Of a stretch of DNA of 64,000 nucleotides, positions 44,397-57,075 are shown in pieces. The notes beneath the pieces are model-generated. The model saw only the letters and a list, made by a program, of their open reading frames with translations, was not told the DNA's origin and searched no databases. Within the stretch, counting starts at the first letter, position 1. The number at the start of each line of letters is the position of its first letter. Source of the DNA: Parietaria judaica (taxonomy: Eukaryota > Streptophyta > Magnoliopsida > Rosales > Urticaceae). The translations under genes were made by a program, and so were the position numbers. Where the stretch lies: the NCBI GenBank assembly GCA_954871525.1, contig OX940862.1, forward strand, positions 42,711,732 to 42,775,731. The letters are read 5' to 3'.

Positions 44397-45755
44397 AATA
44401 TCACACATTCAAATGTCATGGTGCCACACCATCATTTAAATTCGTGACATGTGATTTAATTTAAAAGTTTATCGAACTGATCATAAACTTAGAAAATCCA
44501 TAAATCACTAACCGTAAGTCGAAATGACTTGGTTCAAAAAGCAAAGTTTCTTAGAATTTAATTTCCAACTACATGGTGCTGATAGAAAATCTAAATTCTA
44601 ACTTTCTTTTATCAGTTAATTTCGTGTACCAAAATATGATACTTTTGCCACGCTAACGATAAAACTATCTGATGCCTGCCATAGACCTTTAAGTTTTATA
44701 AGTCAAGCCAAATGATTAAACATTATCCAGAATGTATATTAATCACGTACGTATCATCCGTTACGGAGCTATTCTGGGGACCATGGACACGTATCACTTA
44801 AGCTCCAACGAACTGCTAGTTGTTCGTCAAACATCGAAGTGATTCCACTATAGACCCGAGGCTGCACTCTTTAGTGATACGGTATATATTATTCCTTTTA
44901 TAACAGTAGGGTGTCCATTGATACAATCAAATTAGGGTTATTGATCTTTCACTTGATGATTCACAAACGAGAAGGCAGTTTCTACCGTTATGCCCCTCAT
45001 TGCATTTTTCATCCTTAACTCAGTCAGTAATATTATGAGTAACCAACTTATGGTTTTCGATTCATAAGTTGCGCACGGGCACCTCTCACTTCTCACCACC
45101 GACAATCAAGGGAATCATCATCACTCTGAAGAGAGCTGTGTGATGCCCATGTCTATGACCAAGCTACCCTTACTGCTGACTATCATGTTCCCAAAATAAT
45201 AGTGTTGGGAACAGCGGTAATATTTCGTATTCTTTAACGGTTAAATCAAAGAACAATCAAGCCAGCAGCTTGGACTCAAGATCACTAAGGACTTAGATCG
45301 AATATCCATTTGATCATCTACTAGTGACTCAACTCCAAGTTATCAGTGACGGTCTTATATGATAACTTCCGGAGTTTAAGTCAGGTCCAGTCCAGTATGA
45401 AGTCACTTCATACTCAATGCACTTCTAGTGAGTGTGACACACACAAAATCCAGAATAGGATTATCACTTAGTCACATTAATGACATTATACGATTAATGG
45501 GCTCCCACCCAGTTGATCAGGTCACGGACATTTTTAGTTCATTTATTATGATTATTAATTCTTCCTCACATTGACTCTATTGTGATAATAATAACATAAC
45601 TGCATTCTTCATGAACCAAGGAATCAAACATTCTATTTTACTCCACCAGAAACTATAATAAGATTATCATAATAAGCATCATCTTTATTCAACGACTTGT
45701 CATAATCATTTACAAATGGATAAAATATCTTGTTTAAGGACACATATGTCCAACA

Positions 45756-47746
45756 GCTACCATCGAGGGTTGCCTTGCTATTCACACTATCTTGGAAGTG
45801 TATGAAAGAGGGTCGGATCAAGTGGTTAGTTTGGAGAAGTTGGTCTTGTGTTGCTCCAACAACATCTCCGACGATATGGCGGTTCTTTTCTCTAACGCTC
45901 TTCACGTCCCGCTCGCCGACGAGCTCGGATCCTATCTCGGTCTTCCATCTCTCGTTGGGAGGAACAAGGTATCCATTTTTAGCATTATAACAAAACGGGT
46001 CCTAAAGCATATGCGGTCTTGGAAGGCACGTTTGTTCTCGGCGGGTGGCCGTGAAGTCCTCGTCAAAGCAGTAGCTCAAGCAATCTCGACTTATATGATG
46101 AGCCTTTTTCGCTTCCCGGCAAAAGTTATCAATGATCTTCATATGCATGCTAGCCGATTTTGTTGGGGAGGTTCAGAGGAAAAAAAGAAGATTCATTGGA
46201 GACGTTGGGAGAGCATTGCTAGACCCAAAGTGGAAGGGGGGCTTGGCTTTAAAGACTTCGGGAACTTTAACCGAGCTCTCGTGGTAAGGATTTCTTGGAG
46301 GATTATCCAACACCCGGAGTGCTTAATGGCTCGCGTGCGCAAAGCGAAGTACTTCCCGGATTCCTCGGTGCTTGAGTTTGAATGTAAGGCCTCCTTCTCT
46401 TTCCTTTGTAAAAGTCTTTGTTGGGGGTAGAGATTTGGTTCGGAAAGGGGTTAGGCGGCAAATTGGGGATGGAAACATCCGGGTGTTCAACCAACCTTGG
46501 GTCCCTAGAGCCGGTTGTTTCTCTGTTCTCACGAAGGAACCTGACGACGGGTTTCCGTGGCGTGTCGGCGACCTCTTTTCCAACGGGGAGTGGAATCATG
46601 ATCTTGTTTCGGAGCTTTTGATCCCCTTCGATGCGCAAGCCGTCCTCAAAATTCCGCTCGGCTCCTCAAACCTTGTTGACCGGTGGGTTTGGCACTTTGA
46701 GGAGGATGGCATTTACTCGGTGCGCTCGGGATATCGCCTTGCGAGGGCAGCCAATGTGGGCGGACCATCGGGGTCGTGTGGTCGGGTTCCAAAGTGGTGG
46801 AAGACTTTGTGGGGGCTCCATATACCCCCCAATGTCAAACACCTTGTTTGGCGTGCTTGGTTTGATTCTCTCCCGACCTTTGGGGCGCTTAGAGGGAGAG
46901 GGATTCCTTGCCTCCCTTTATGCAAGCTTTGTGGAGCCTTGTCGGAGGATGCACTCCACGCGGTATGGGGATGTGAAAGTGCCCATGCGATATGGGCTTC
47001 CTAGTCCTTGCATAGGTGGGTGGAGAAGACGGGACCATCTCCCCTAAAGGAGATTTGTTTGCGAGCGCTCGACACACTAACCGACGGACCTTGAGCTCTT
47101 TTGTGGTCTCTTGTGGGCGGCATGGTCCAACCGCAACTCAAGCCTCTTTGAACATAAAGACCATAAGCCGTCGGAATGGGTTGAGAAAGTGGCATGTTTG
47201 TTTGCTAGCTTCAAGGAGAGTAACCATATCGCAAAGGATGTATTGGGGAGCAAACCGGTTAGGCGAACGGCGTGGGTGGCTCCGGCGTTTGGGGATCTCA
47301 TCCTTTCCGTGGATGCGGCATGGGAGAAGACTTCGGGGAATACGGTGTTCGGTCTTATTGTGAGAAACCATCGAGGTGAACTTGTTGCCTTAACGACGCG
47401 GCTTTCGTTGAATGTCGACTCTTCGGTGACGGCGGAATGTGAAGCTATCCTCCATGGCCTTAAGTTTGCTCGGGACCAAGGGTGGAGGCTAGCCGGGGTG
47501 GAAACCGATTTCCTTAAAGCTTTCCATCTTGTCAAGGGAGGGAAGCGGAGTAGCCTCCAAGGCCCGATAATCGCGGAGATCGGTATCTTGTTGGCGGAAG
47601 AAGCTCTTAGTGATGGATGTCGTTGGATTCCGAGGGAGTGCAACGAAGTTGCCAATAGGATAGCTAAAACCCGCCTAGCGGATTCAATCCCCGACGTGTG
47701 GTCGAGGGAATGCCTGCAAAGGGATTTATCCCTCATTTTAGCTTAA
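45756..47746 (+). pseudogene. LINE B reverse transcriptase C-terminal part and RNase H
   Basis: The frame resumes after the LTR at ATIEGCLAIHTILEVYERGS and runs through YLGLPSLVGRNKVSIFS and LFSAGGREVLVKAVAQAIST. One extra G near 46430 shifts the frame (WG, then RDLVRKGVRRQIGDGNIR in the next frame). The zinc-binding region (CKLCGALSEDALHAVWGCES) is at about 46920-46985. After more shifts near 47000-47110 the RNase H runs to the stop at 47744-47746, with SVDAAWEKTS, AECEAILHGLKFARD and VETDFLKAFHLVKG. A dead copy. Confidence 0.82.
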
Positions 47747-47782
47747 TATGAGAAGTATTTTGTTTTCAAAAAAAAATGTTAT

Positions 47783-48950
47783 TAAGGGTAACTAAAAAAT
47801 AAAGTGGGTTTAGTGGGATTCGGTCTCGGATAGTTATCGTGGGATTTCTCATTGTCTATCACTACTCTAGTGGTATTATGTCCTTATCCTTATGTGCTGG
47901 ACTTTATTTTAATGAATTTAGAGCTCTGTATTAATTATAAATTATGGAAATTTAATGACAACATTTTATTTAGTAATTAGGATGATGTCACCCTCGGATC
48001 TTCCGTCCCAAAAATTTATGTTTTACATATAACTATGATATTTAAAAATATATTTACCTCTTTGTGTCACAATTGAACAAAATTAAGCCTGGTTGAGCGG
48101 GTGAAGGCTAAGGCTCAATCACTCTTCCCTCTTGCAGGCCCAATTTCAACCTATTTTTATCTTACCTTCTTTATTCATGGTGAATATACCAACTTTTATT
48201 TTTCTGCACGTAACTATTTTCTTAGGTAATGAATATATATATATATATATATATGTATAATTAGTTATAGACAAAGTTATTAGAAAAATTAAGTATACAT
48301 GTAACAAAATGTTGTCTGATTTTTTTCTAATATTAAAATTTAGTGGCTACGTATTTTTATTCATGTTAATAATAAAAAAATATTTAAAAAGTCATGTTAC
48401 TAAAAAAAATTGCTACCTAATAAAAAATATAAATTAGACTTCTTGCTCTCTACTTAATAAAAATCGCTTGGGGATTTAAAAGTCTTAATAAGATATATTG
48501 TCTTCGTTCACCACCTTGTAAAAAATACGAAAAAATATAATACAATTTATTTGTGGCTCGTCACTCCTGATTTAGAATTCTGGGTCCGCCCCTGCCAGCC
48601 GGGGCATTACATAATGCGAGATTGCATTGTAACATTAGTTAATAGTGTCACTTTCATTAAAATATATATAAAAAAGTGCAGCTTGAGTATGATTGCCTTT
48701 TGTTTTTAGGTTGGGTACATCTACTAATAGTTACTTTTATCGCTAATATCCCTTAAAATTATATCATACTTATTTTAAGAATTTACAATATTTATCCAAT
48801 TAAGGACGAAATTGGGCTGTATATCCATACAATATCACAATTGAAGAGCCTATTCAACTATTTGGGAAAAGAGAGTCGAATCGGCATATCTCGCCTAACA
48901 TATCCTCTAACTCATACGTATTATATATAGACATATATACAGTATACACT
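47783..48950. other. AT-rich spacer
   Basis: No gene recognised. A TA run lies at 48233-48254. A phrase near 48575-48600 (GGGTCCGCCCCTGCCAGCC) looks like worn repeat sequence, but I cannot name the family. Confidence 0.45.
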
Positions 48951-48956
48951 TCGGTC

Positions 48957-49424
48957 AAGGTTCGAATTTTTCTCGATTATTCTCGATAGTCGTCGATTAT
49001 CCGTCTTGCTGAACGTCACCGACAAATATTATATTGCAATCGATTATCCGTAAAAACAGTGTAAAAATAACCACAAAAAAAATAATAGGTACTCTTCGAA
49101 TTTTTTTTCACTTCCAATAATTTTCAACAAAAGTATCTTCAATGATAAAATCAAAAAAGTTAAGTGATTTTATTTAATAATTTACATATATGATAATGAG
49201 ACTATATTTTATTTGCATATGTAAACTTAGTAAATATATTCTTAAAAAAAATTAGTGGTTTTTGATCGATAATCCTCGATAATCCATCGATAATCCTCGA
49301 TAAGTGCCGGTAACAATAAGCTACAGTTTTATTAGTTTTCCATCGATAATCTCAAAAATTCATTGATAATCTTGAAAAACGAGAACCGATTTATCGACAA
49401 AAACAACATTTTGAACCTTGCCTT
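48957..49424. repeat. Possible MITE with short terminal inverted repeats
   Basis: The ends CAAGGTTCGAA and TTTTGAACCTTG are inverted. The inside is rich in CGATTATC / GATAATC repeats (e.g. 48975-49010 and 49258-49300) in opposite orientation toward each end. No TSD could be fixed. A related end (TTTTTAACCTTGG) occurs near 57455. Confidence 0.4.
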
Positions 49425-49510
49425 TTGTTTTACATATAGATATATACCAGACAAACAAACAGTAATAAGCAAAAGAGAAATATAGATGAAACAACGAACG
49501 ACACAAACGA

Positions 49511-49527
49511 CGAACATTTTATTTAGC
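49511..49527 (-). terminator. Candidate polyadenylation signal of the P450 gene
   Basis: The minus strand carries AATAAA about 240 bp past the P450 stop codon. Other near-matches exist in this AT-rich DNA, so it is only a candidate. Confidence 0.3.
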
Positions 49528-49753
49528 AAAGAAGAGAAATATACATTAAGGAATAAACCACACAAACGACAGCATTTATTTGGCAGAGTACCGGTAAAGC
49601 AGATGAAGAAAACATCTGAATCTTACCGGTCTCTGGTTACAACATTAATTACTAGGCTCAAAGAAGAAGGAGAGCGTTTTGAAGCGAAATAAAACGATTG
49701 CAACTGAAACTAGATGAGCAGATTATGGGGCCACTCTCGCTGTCGTGTCACTC

Positions 49754-51844
49754 CTAGTCGGGCAGATAAGGAGTGGCCCTCAGACGCAAGGGGTATTTGC
49801 GGTGAATGCTTGGGGCAAAGAGCTCCGTCATATCCAGATCATCTGGCTTCATCCCTGCCGGAGGCTGCCAGTCAAAGTGATACAGCAGCTGGGCAATAGT
49901 GAATTCAACGTTGGCCATGCCAAATGAAATGCCTGGACACAGTCTCCTTCCAGAACCAAATGGTATGAATTGAAAGTTCTGTCCCATGTAACTAACTGAA
50001 GTGTCAAGAAACCTCTCCGGGATAAAACTCTCCGCGTCGTCGCCCCAAGACACCGTGTCCCTTCCGATCGCCCAAGCGTTAATGATGACTCGGGTCTTCA
50101 GAGGAATTTCAAATCCGTCAACCACGCAGGCCTCTCGGCATTCTCTGGGGAGCAACAAAGGGGCAGGAGGGTGGAGTCTGAGAGTTTCTTTGATCACGAG
50201 GTTTAAGTAACTAAGCCCTTGAATGTCCAATTCACGGATTGTTGTTTTTCCTTTGAGAGCTTGTCTGACTTCATCTTGTGCCTTACGCAACACTGTAGGG
50301 TTTTTCACCATTTCAGCCATTGCTGATTCAATTAATATCGCTGCAGTTTCACTCCCTCCACCGAACATGTCCTGTAAAGTCGAGAGAAGACAATAAATAA
50401 TAATATATGTAGTTTCCTTTTCTTTCGTTTTATTTAATTGTTTACTTCTGCTTGCAAATTTTGGAGTGATATATCTAATATCTTTAAGTGAATATATAAA
50501 TAGGTAATTCTTTCAACAATATATATATAGGTAATCTTATAATGAGTTATTTATTTTGATGGTTTATTCATGTTCAGCACAGGTAAATAAATTAGTTACC
50601 GTAGTAACCTATTGAAAAACATTTAATTCTCACTCACTCAAGCTAACAAAAAAAATATTATTTATATAATTTTTTAATTAAGTATATATCAATTAAAGGA
50701 AAGACAAATACAATAAAAACAAAAAAAAAAAACTAAAGAATAAAATTACACTTATCATTCATCATATTAAACAGCATATAACGCCCTTAAAAAAAACCTA
50801 TAACTTCAATGTTTATAGATTTAAGCACACATGTATTTCCATAAATGCTTGTGAACTACCTCACAAAACGCAAAGCAACATTTTATAATATATATGTTAG
50901 ATTTCGGGAAAATAAGATGGGATAGAATGCATGATACTTACAATAATTACAGCTTTAATGTTGCTGTTTGTGATTGGAAGCTCAAGGTTGCTTTCCTGAT
51001 TTCTGAGCAGAACATCAACGAAATCTTCAGACTCTGGCTGATGATCAGCTTCCCCAGTTTCTCCAGACCTGTGCTTGGTAATGATGCTCTCTAAAGTGGT
51101 GTCCATAGTCTCAAGAACCCTTCCGATTTTATATCTCATGGGACTTATCACTTTGATGAGTTTATTTGAAGGGTAGCAGTCGGCCAGACTTAACCCTCCT
51201 GCTATGACAGCCCCTTCCATGACCGCCGCAACCAACGTTGATGCGTCCTGCGCATCGTACTTTCTCCCAAATGCTGCCCTGCTTATTATTATGCTCGTCA
51301 TCTCCACAAGTCTCTGCGAAAGGTTGATCGGCTCCCGTTGCGATGAGCGAATCGTTTCAACGAGGTTTTGAATCTCCTCCCCTCGAATTGCGGAGAAGGA
51401 CTCGACCCTCTTGCTGCTTAACAGCTCCGTTACGCACACTTTTTTCATTTGCCTAAAATACTCTCCATAAGGGGCGAAGCCGACATGGCTGTCCCTGAAC
51501 CTAGAGATTTCGATTGATAAAAGTTCAGGCCTGTTCGCGAACGAGAGGTCGTGTGTTTTCATGAACTCTCTTGCCATGTCAGAGGATGAGACAACGAGGG
51601 TAGATACTTCTCCCAGTTTAAGATGCATGAGAGGCCCATATTTTTTGGAAAGATCTGCGAGAGTTTGGTGTGGTGAAATGCCCATAATCAAGTTGTGTAA
51701 GTTTCCGATGATGGGTAGTTTCATAGGACCGGGAGGTAGGTTTTTATCTGATAATAGGCTTTTGGTTGTGGAATATAACAAGAAAAACAAGGTCGCAGTG
51801 ATGAGTACTGAGAGGGTTGTGCATAATGAATAATTGAGCTCCAT
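49754..51844 (-). CDS. Cytochrome P450, CYP71-like (two exons)
   Basis: Exon 1 is 51844-50942 (301 codons) and exon 2 is 50371-49754, with a 570-nt GTAAGT...TTTACAG intron in phase 0. The product is 506 residues, normal for a plant P450. Visible parts: an N-terminal membrane anchor (LSVLITATLFFLLYS), the proline hinge LPPGPMKLPIIGN, the I-helix oxygen-binding motif GGGSETAA split from exon 1 by the intron, the K-helix KETLRLH, the PERF motif FIPERF and the heme loop FGSGRRLCPG with the axial Cys. All signatures are intact. A single intron placed just before the I-helix motif is typical of CYP71-clan genes. These enzymes sit on the ER and oxidise specialised metabolites using electrons from P450 reductase. 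The substrate cannot be told from the sequence. No other P450 or pathway gene lies in the window. Confidence 0.93.
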
Positions 51845-51898
51845 GATAGCTTTCTCCAGGAGATGGATGGTTGATGATCTGTTAGCTTTGAAACCTTC

Positions 51899-51911
51899 GT
51901 ATATATAGACT
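51899..51911 (-). promoter_or_regulatory. TATA box of the P450 gene
   Basis: The minus strand reads GTCTATATATACG 55-67 bp upstream of the ATG. This would give a 5' leader of roughly 25-35 nt. Another TATA-like run (CTATATATG) lies near 51920-51930. Confidence 0.55.
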
Positions 51912-51929
51912 ATAGAGACATATATAGGA

Positions 51930-52730
51930 GAGTTATGATGTAGCGTGAACCAATTATTTTCTAAAGACTAAGCCCGTAAATGTATATGCAACCGTTTTTT
52001 TTTTCCGACCCGGACTGATCCGGGTACGTATATTAATTTTAAAGTTTAAAATAATTTTTATAATTTTTTTTTTCCTAGACCCAGCAGATCAGTCCGGTTT
52101 TTTTTTTCTTCTAAATGAATCCGGTTTAGGAAATGTTTAGTTATGCACATGTTTATTAACGATAAATACTTATTCTTTTTTTTTTTGGCCGTTATGCTAT
52201 AATGTGAACCAATTCTCCTCTAAAGAGTAACGATAGATTATTCTTTCCTCTGTTTGGTCGGATAAAATTGCCGAACTAGTCTTATTATAGCATGGCACAC
52301 GCACGCAACAATTTACCTAGAAAAATTAATAAATATGTATTTGCTTCAGATATTTATTTCAAACAAGCCGCGCGTTGTTCATAGTGCGTACGGAAGACAC
52401 TACATAGATCTTTTGGAAAAAATTGGATCATTTGCCACAAATAAATAAGAACATAGTTCATTAATCAAAATAAATAACATAATTAATCAATTAAAAAAAT
52501 AAAAAGTTGAGTATCATATCATCAATAAATTAAGTAATAGATTGGTTAGGTTATATTAAGAATATAATAATTTCGATTAATCTGGTCGGAAAGTATGTTT
52601 CGCTTGCTAAGTGAATGTTGTAAATTTTCGCACAACTGAATACAGTAATCGGAAATAATAAATATCAATTTAAATATAAGAATCATGTAAATTGATAGAC
52701 AACGGTTAGTGATACAGAAGATGTTGACAA
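51930..52730. other. Upstream spacer of the P450 gene
   Basis: AT-rich DNA with no gene. The phrase CCGGACTGATCCGG and a related CCAGCAGATCAGTCCGG phrase occur between 52008 and 52102; I see no clear meaning. Confidence 0.45.
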
Positions 52731-52741
52731 AGTTTTTTTAA

Positions 52742-53905
52742 GGGTTAATTGCGGCGGAAGTACCCAACCTTTGGTCAAATTCTCTGCTGTGTATACAACC
52801 TCTATAAATAACGGTAAAAGTACCCAAACTTGACATTTGAGAGTTGACCGAGAAAATCCACCTACGTGGCAATCAGACTTTGTCACATGGCCGCCACGTG
52901 GCATGCCACGTAATTAATATTTTTTTAAAATATTTTTTTAAAAATATATTTTTATGTTTTTTAAACAAACTTATTTTTTATTTTTATTTTTATTTTTAAT
53001 AAAAAATATTTTTTTCCAATAATAACAAATAATGAATATTTTAAATTTAAATATTCATTATTGGTTATAACTATTTATTTCTTAAAAAGTGGGTAGAAGG
53101 AAATAAAAATCACCGCTCACGGTTCACTTGAACTCCGTTTCCGATCCGTCTCACGTGTCGAATAAAATTGTTCAATATGTTTAATAATAATAACTAATAA
53201 ACACATACAAATTGTTTCAAAAGTCAAGACATAATTAAATACACACCACTAATTCAAAAATAAAAATTAGTAGTCATATTTATATTTAACAAAAAAATAT
53301 TTTTTTTTGTTTGCATGATATTTTTTTTTGTGTTTGCATTTTACAATAATAATAATTGTTTAATATGTTTTTTTTATTTATATATTATTCTTATTTTTTT
53401 AAATTGTCGTTAAATAATCATATGATTATTATTGGTTATTATTATTAAACATATTAAGCGATTTCATTTCACGCGAACCGGATTGAAGGCGGAGCTTGAG
53501 TGAACCGTGAACGGTGATTTTTTTACTTTATTTATTTCATTTGATCCACTTTCTAAATTAATAATTATACTTAATGAATAAAACTAATAATGAATATTTA
53601 AATTTACATATTCATGATTGGTTATTATGAAGAAAAAAAAATTTATTTTTATAAAAATTATTATTTATAAATAATTTATTTTTAAAAAAATTAAATCATT
53701 TAATAAAATAATAATTACATGGCATGCCACGTGGTGGCCAAGTGCCATGTGGCATGCCATGTGGCAAAGGCTGATTGCCACACAGATAGATTTTCTCGGT
53801 CAACTCCCATATATCAAGTTTGGGTACTTTTGCCGCCACTTACAGAGGTTGTATACACAGCAGAGAATTTGACCAAAGGTTGGGTATTTTTGCCGCAATT
53901 AACCC
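52742..53905. mobile_element. Mutator-like foldback (MULE-MITE) element 2
   Basis: The ends GGGTTAATTGCGGC and GCCGCAATTAACCC are perfect inverted repeats, and the terminal repeat extends about 170 bp. Inner blocks near 53115-53170 pair with blocks near 53460-53515, so the 1164 bp can fold almost end to end. Both flanks are TTTTTTTAA (52733-52741 and 53906-53914), a 9-bp TSD. It has no coding capacity. The phrase TGGGTACTTTTGCCGCC near each end echoes element 1 at 11035. Confidence 0.88.
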
Positions 53906-53914
53906 TTTTTTTAA

Positions 53915-56900
53915 TTTAAGACGGAGGACTGGAATCTCGCTAAGTGTACTTGAATCCCAACTAGGTTAACACCCAAATAACACAAAGAAAGAACCAGGGC
54001 TCGAGATAATATAAATGAAAATATCAAAGTTTACAAACCAAAACAAAGGAAAAAAGAATTATCTAAACCTAAAATTCTCTCTCGAACAAATATCGTCGTT
54101 TAGAAAAGACGAAGAAAAATCCGGGTGCGAAGACCACCAATGATAACCAAATTTTGAGTTCTGAAACTCGCTAATGCATCGACTACTCTATTTCCTTCAC
54201 GAAAAATATGAGATACTCTGAAATTAATGACCTCTACATAGCGGATGCATTTGGACCAGCGAGCCCGTAACTTCTAGGGAACCAAGCTCGATTTCTTCTG
54301 AAAAAGTTAAACGACGTATGTAGAATCGCACTTGAGCCATAAGTTTTCCCAGTGAAACTCCATAGCCTTCTCCACCGTAAATAATGCAGTCATCACGTCT
54401 GCCTCATACGCGAAAGCAGAGTCAATATGGAAGCGAACGAACCATGAGGAAGTCCACGATGTGTTCTAAAAATGCCTCCAGCTTCTGCTAGTCCCGGAGT
54501 GCCCATGGAAGAACCATCTGTGTTGCATTTTAACCACGTTGTAGGAGAGAAACGCCAAACGACAGAAATAATTTTTGGAGCTTCTCTGGGTTGAATGCCA
54601 ATGCCAAAAATCTCAAAACTCTGAGATTCTCCAAAGTACTTCCCGTCCCCAGCTTGAAGAAATTAGCTTCCTTAATAACACGCCAGACATGCCTCAAAAA
54701 AGTGTGGATGTTAGGAATCTCGTCATAAAAATCACAAGCATTTCTAGTGCGCCAAATTAGCCAAATTGTTGAAATAATAGCAGTATTCCAAAGCGCAACA
54801 ACCTGAGGGTTTAAATTAACAGAGGCGGCGTCAGAGAGCAGCAAGGCTAGCGACCCTCCTCTGTTAATAGGTTTAAGAAAAATACTAGAACTAGCTTCCC
54901 AAACCGAACCCAAAAAAATGCAATGGACAAAGATATGGTCAGAGTCTTCCACCTGGTTATGATATAAACGACATATAGAAGCTAAATAGAATCCTTTTTT
55001 CTGTAAAATTTTATCCGTTGGAAGGAAGCCTAAGAAAGCTCTCCAACAAATGATAGACCTCGATGGCGGAAGAAATTCTTTCCATAGAAACTTTTGCCAC
55101 TGAGGAAACAAATTATGGTTAGAGCAAAAAATTTTGTACATGGATTTCACTGAACACTTACCATCAATTCGGGATTGCCAAACACACACATCATCCGGAT
55201 CCTCGAAAAATATGTAATTCTTAATTTCATCAGAGAGGGTGGTCGACAAGTTCATAGGAAAATTCCAGCTATCATCAACCCGGTAGTCAGAAATTTTAGC
55301 CGTAAGATTGATTCTATTCTGCAAAGGAATGTTTTCTCTATCGGGTATACAAGGATGCAACCAATTATCAAGCCAAAAGTTCTTGTTTGATTGTTTATTT
55401 ATCAACCAAACATCATTATTTGCAACCATCGTGAAACCAGGTTTCAACGAATGCCAGATAAAGGAGGAAATAGCGCTAGTTCTCAAAGAACCGTTGTCAC
55501 TAAAAATTTGTTTTTTCATTAAATTCAATGGGAAAGAACTTGAGCTTATGAATTGCCAACAAAGCTTTCCGAGCATGGCCTTATTGAGAGCACTCAAGTT
55601 TTTCACACCGATGCCACCGTCTGAAATAGAAAGACAACAAATATCCCATGGCACCGTAACCAATTTTCTACAATCAATCGAACCTGACCAAATAAAGTTT
55701 CTCACAGATGTTTCTAATTTCGATAAAAGACTTTTTGGCTAAGCATAGACCGAGAAAGAGTGGAGAAAAGAACTCTGAGCAACAGAGTTACCAAGAGTTA
55801 TCCTACCCGCCAAAGATAAAGACGAGCCTTTCCAATTAGCAAACTTACTCAAAATTTTATCTGCCGCCGGTTGCAACCAGTTTTTCCTTGGAGCACCTTT
55901 AAATAAAGGGACTCCGAGATATTGAAACGGTAAAGAATTTTTTTTAAACTTGAGCGAATTAACAATGCTAAGCTTCCTATGATTGCATACTTTATCGCTA
56001 AAAATAACACCATATTTTGACCAATTGGCAGCTTGACCCGAAAGAGAAGAGTAAATATCAAAAACCTCAGAGATTGAGCGAACATTACTCTTAGTGGCAG
56101 CACCAAATAATAGAACGTCATCAGCATAAAGTAAATGAGATGTGAAAAGAGTATTACCCGTGTATCTTGTAGCTTTCCATTTATTCTCCTCCACATATTT
56201 GCTAATAAGCCGGCTTAGAAAGTCCTCCGCAATGATGAATAAAAGAGGTGATAAAGGATCTCCTTGACGAACACCTCACTTTTATTTAAATAACCTTTAG
56301 CTGAACCATTTAGCTTAATAGAAATTCTAGCCGAGGAGAAAATCTCAATAATCCAATCCCTAAACTTTAGAGAGAAACCGAAAGCTTCCAAAACATCCAG
56401 AATGAAGTCCCAATCCATAGTATGAAAAGCTTTCCTAATATCGATTTTCAAAGCCATATTTCCACCGAAATGTTTTTTATCCAACACATTTATTCCTTCA
56501 GAAGCCGCCGCTACATAGTGAGAGATGTTTCGGCCCTTGACACACCCAAATTGGTTATTTGAAACAATACCAGCTGCAATGGTAGAGAGTCTGTCGGCTA
56601 GGATTTTTGTAATTATTTTAAAGCAAAAGTTGCTCAAAATAATTGGTCTGAAGTTATCAATATCCACAGCTTCTTTAACTTTGGAGATGAGAACCATTAG
56701 ACTTGAGTTAAGCCCAGTAAAAATTGTTCCAGTGAAAAAGAAACTTTGCACACATCGACAAACGTCTGTCCCGACAATGTCTCAAAAAGCTTGAAATTTT
56801 TTACCATTGAATCCATCTGGACCCGGGGCACTATTACCATCCATACTAAAAACCATAGCGCGAATCTCGTCAAAAGATGGGGTTGTTGTGAGCATGACGT

Positions 56901-57075
56901 TCTCAGCATCACTAATGGAGACAGGGATGACATTTTTTACGAGCTCAATATTTTATGATGACTGAGCGGCAAGGCAAAAACTATCTTTATAAAACCGAAC
57001 AATGTGCGTAGAGATATCATCCTAGTTCACAAAAAGAGCACCATTAATATCGTGTGGTCACGGCAGCATTGTAAA
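53915..57075 (-). mobile_element. LINE C: L1-type element of a different lineage
   Basis: A minus-strand RT reads from about 57075. The N-terminal part has SAPGPDGFNG, NFRPIILSNFCFKIITKILA and the first catalytic Asp in DIRKAFHTMDWDF (all 56850-56400). VRQGDPLSPLLFII follows after a frameshift near 56270, then the active-site box HLLYADDVLLFGA (about 56115). A stop lies at 55739-55741. The zinc-binding region (54530-55705, ICRLYHNQVEDSDHIFVHC) and RNase H (CNTDGSS, LKCDSTYVV, FREGNRVVDALAS, 54540-54130) follow, with further frameshifts. The endonuclease part is missing. It differs clearly from LINEs A and B. The 3' end near 53915 next to the foldback element is approximate. Confidence 0.82.
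54530..55705 (-). pseudogene. LINE C thumb and zinc-binding region
   Basis: This is the longest open part of LINE C, 391 codons from a Met (MRNFIWSGSIDCRKLVTVPW). GGIGVKNLSALNKAMLGKLC is the usual post-RT motif, and the C-terminal Cys/His cluster lies within SICRLYHNQVEDSDHIFVHC. It is in frame with the upstream RT part (55739-56194) except for one TAG. Confidence 0.75.

Larger units (their letters stand above)
30877..45755 (-). mobile_element. L-family LTR in LINE B, itself split by element C
   Basis: The plus-strand ends are TGTTGGAAAT (30877) and TGTCCAACA (45755), flanked by a perfect TSD GCTAC (30872-30876, 45756-45760). The LTR sequence is 30877-32258 and 44402-45755, about 2.74 kb in all. 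It is similar throughout to the copy at 3252-5915. A TATA box is near 31422-31431 on the minus strand. No internal region is present, so it is a solo LTR antisense to LINE B. Element C interrupts it with its own TSD. Confidence 0.88.
30824..47775 (+). mobile_element. LINE B, host of a three-layer nested insertion
   Basis: LINE coding DNA at 30824-30876 and 45756-47746 is one element split by the L-family LTR. The target copies ATGTTAT (30817-30823 and 47776-47782) flank it, and a run of A (47768-47776) ends it. The first part encodes VTHLLFVDDSLIFCEAT, the RT active-site box, so the element is 5'-truncated at almost the same point as LINE A. The net LINE length is only about 2.07 kb. Its sequence is the same family as LINE A. 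Confidence 0.85.
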
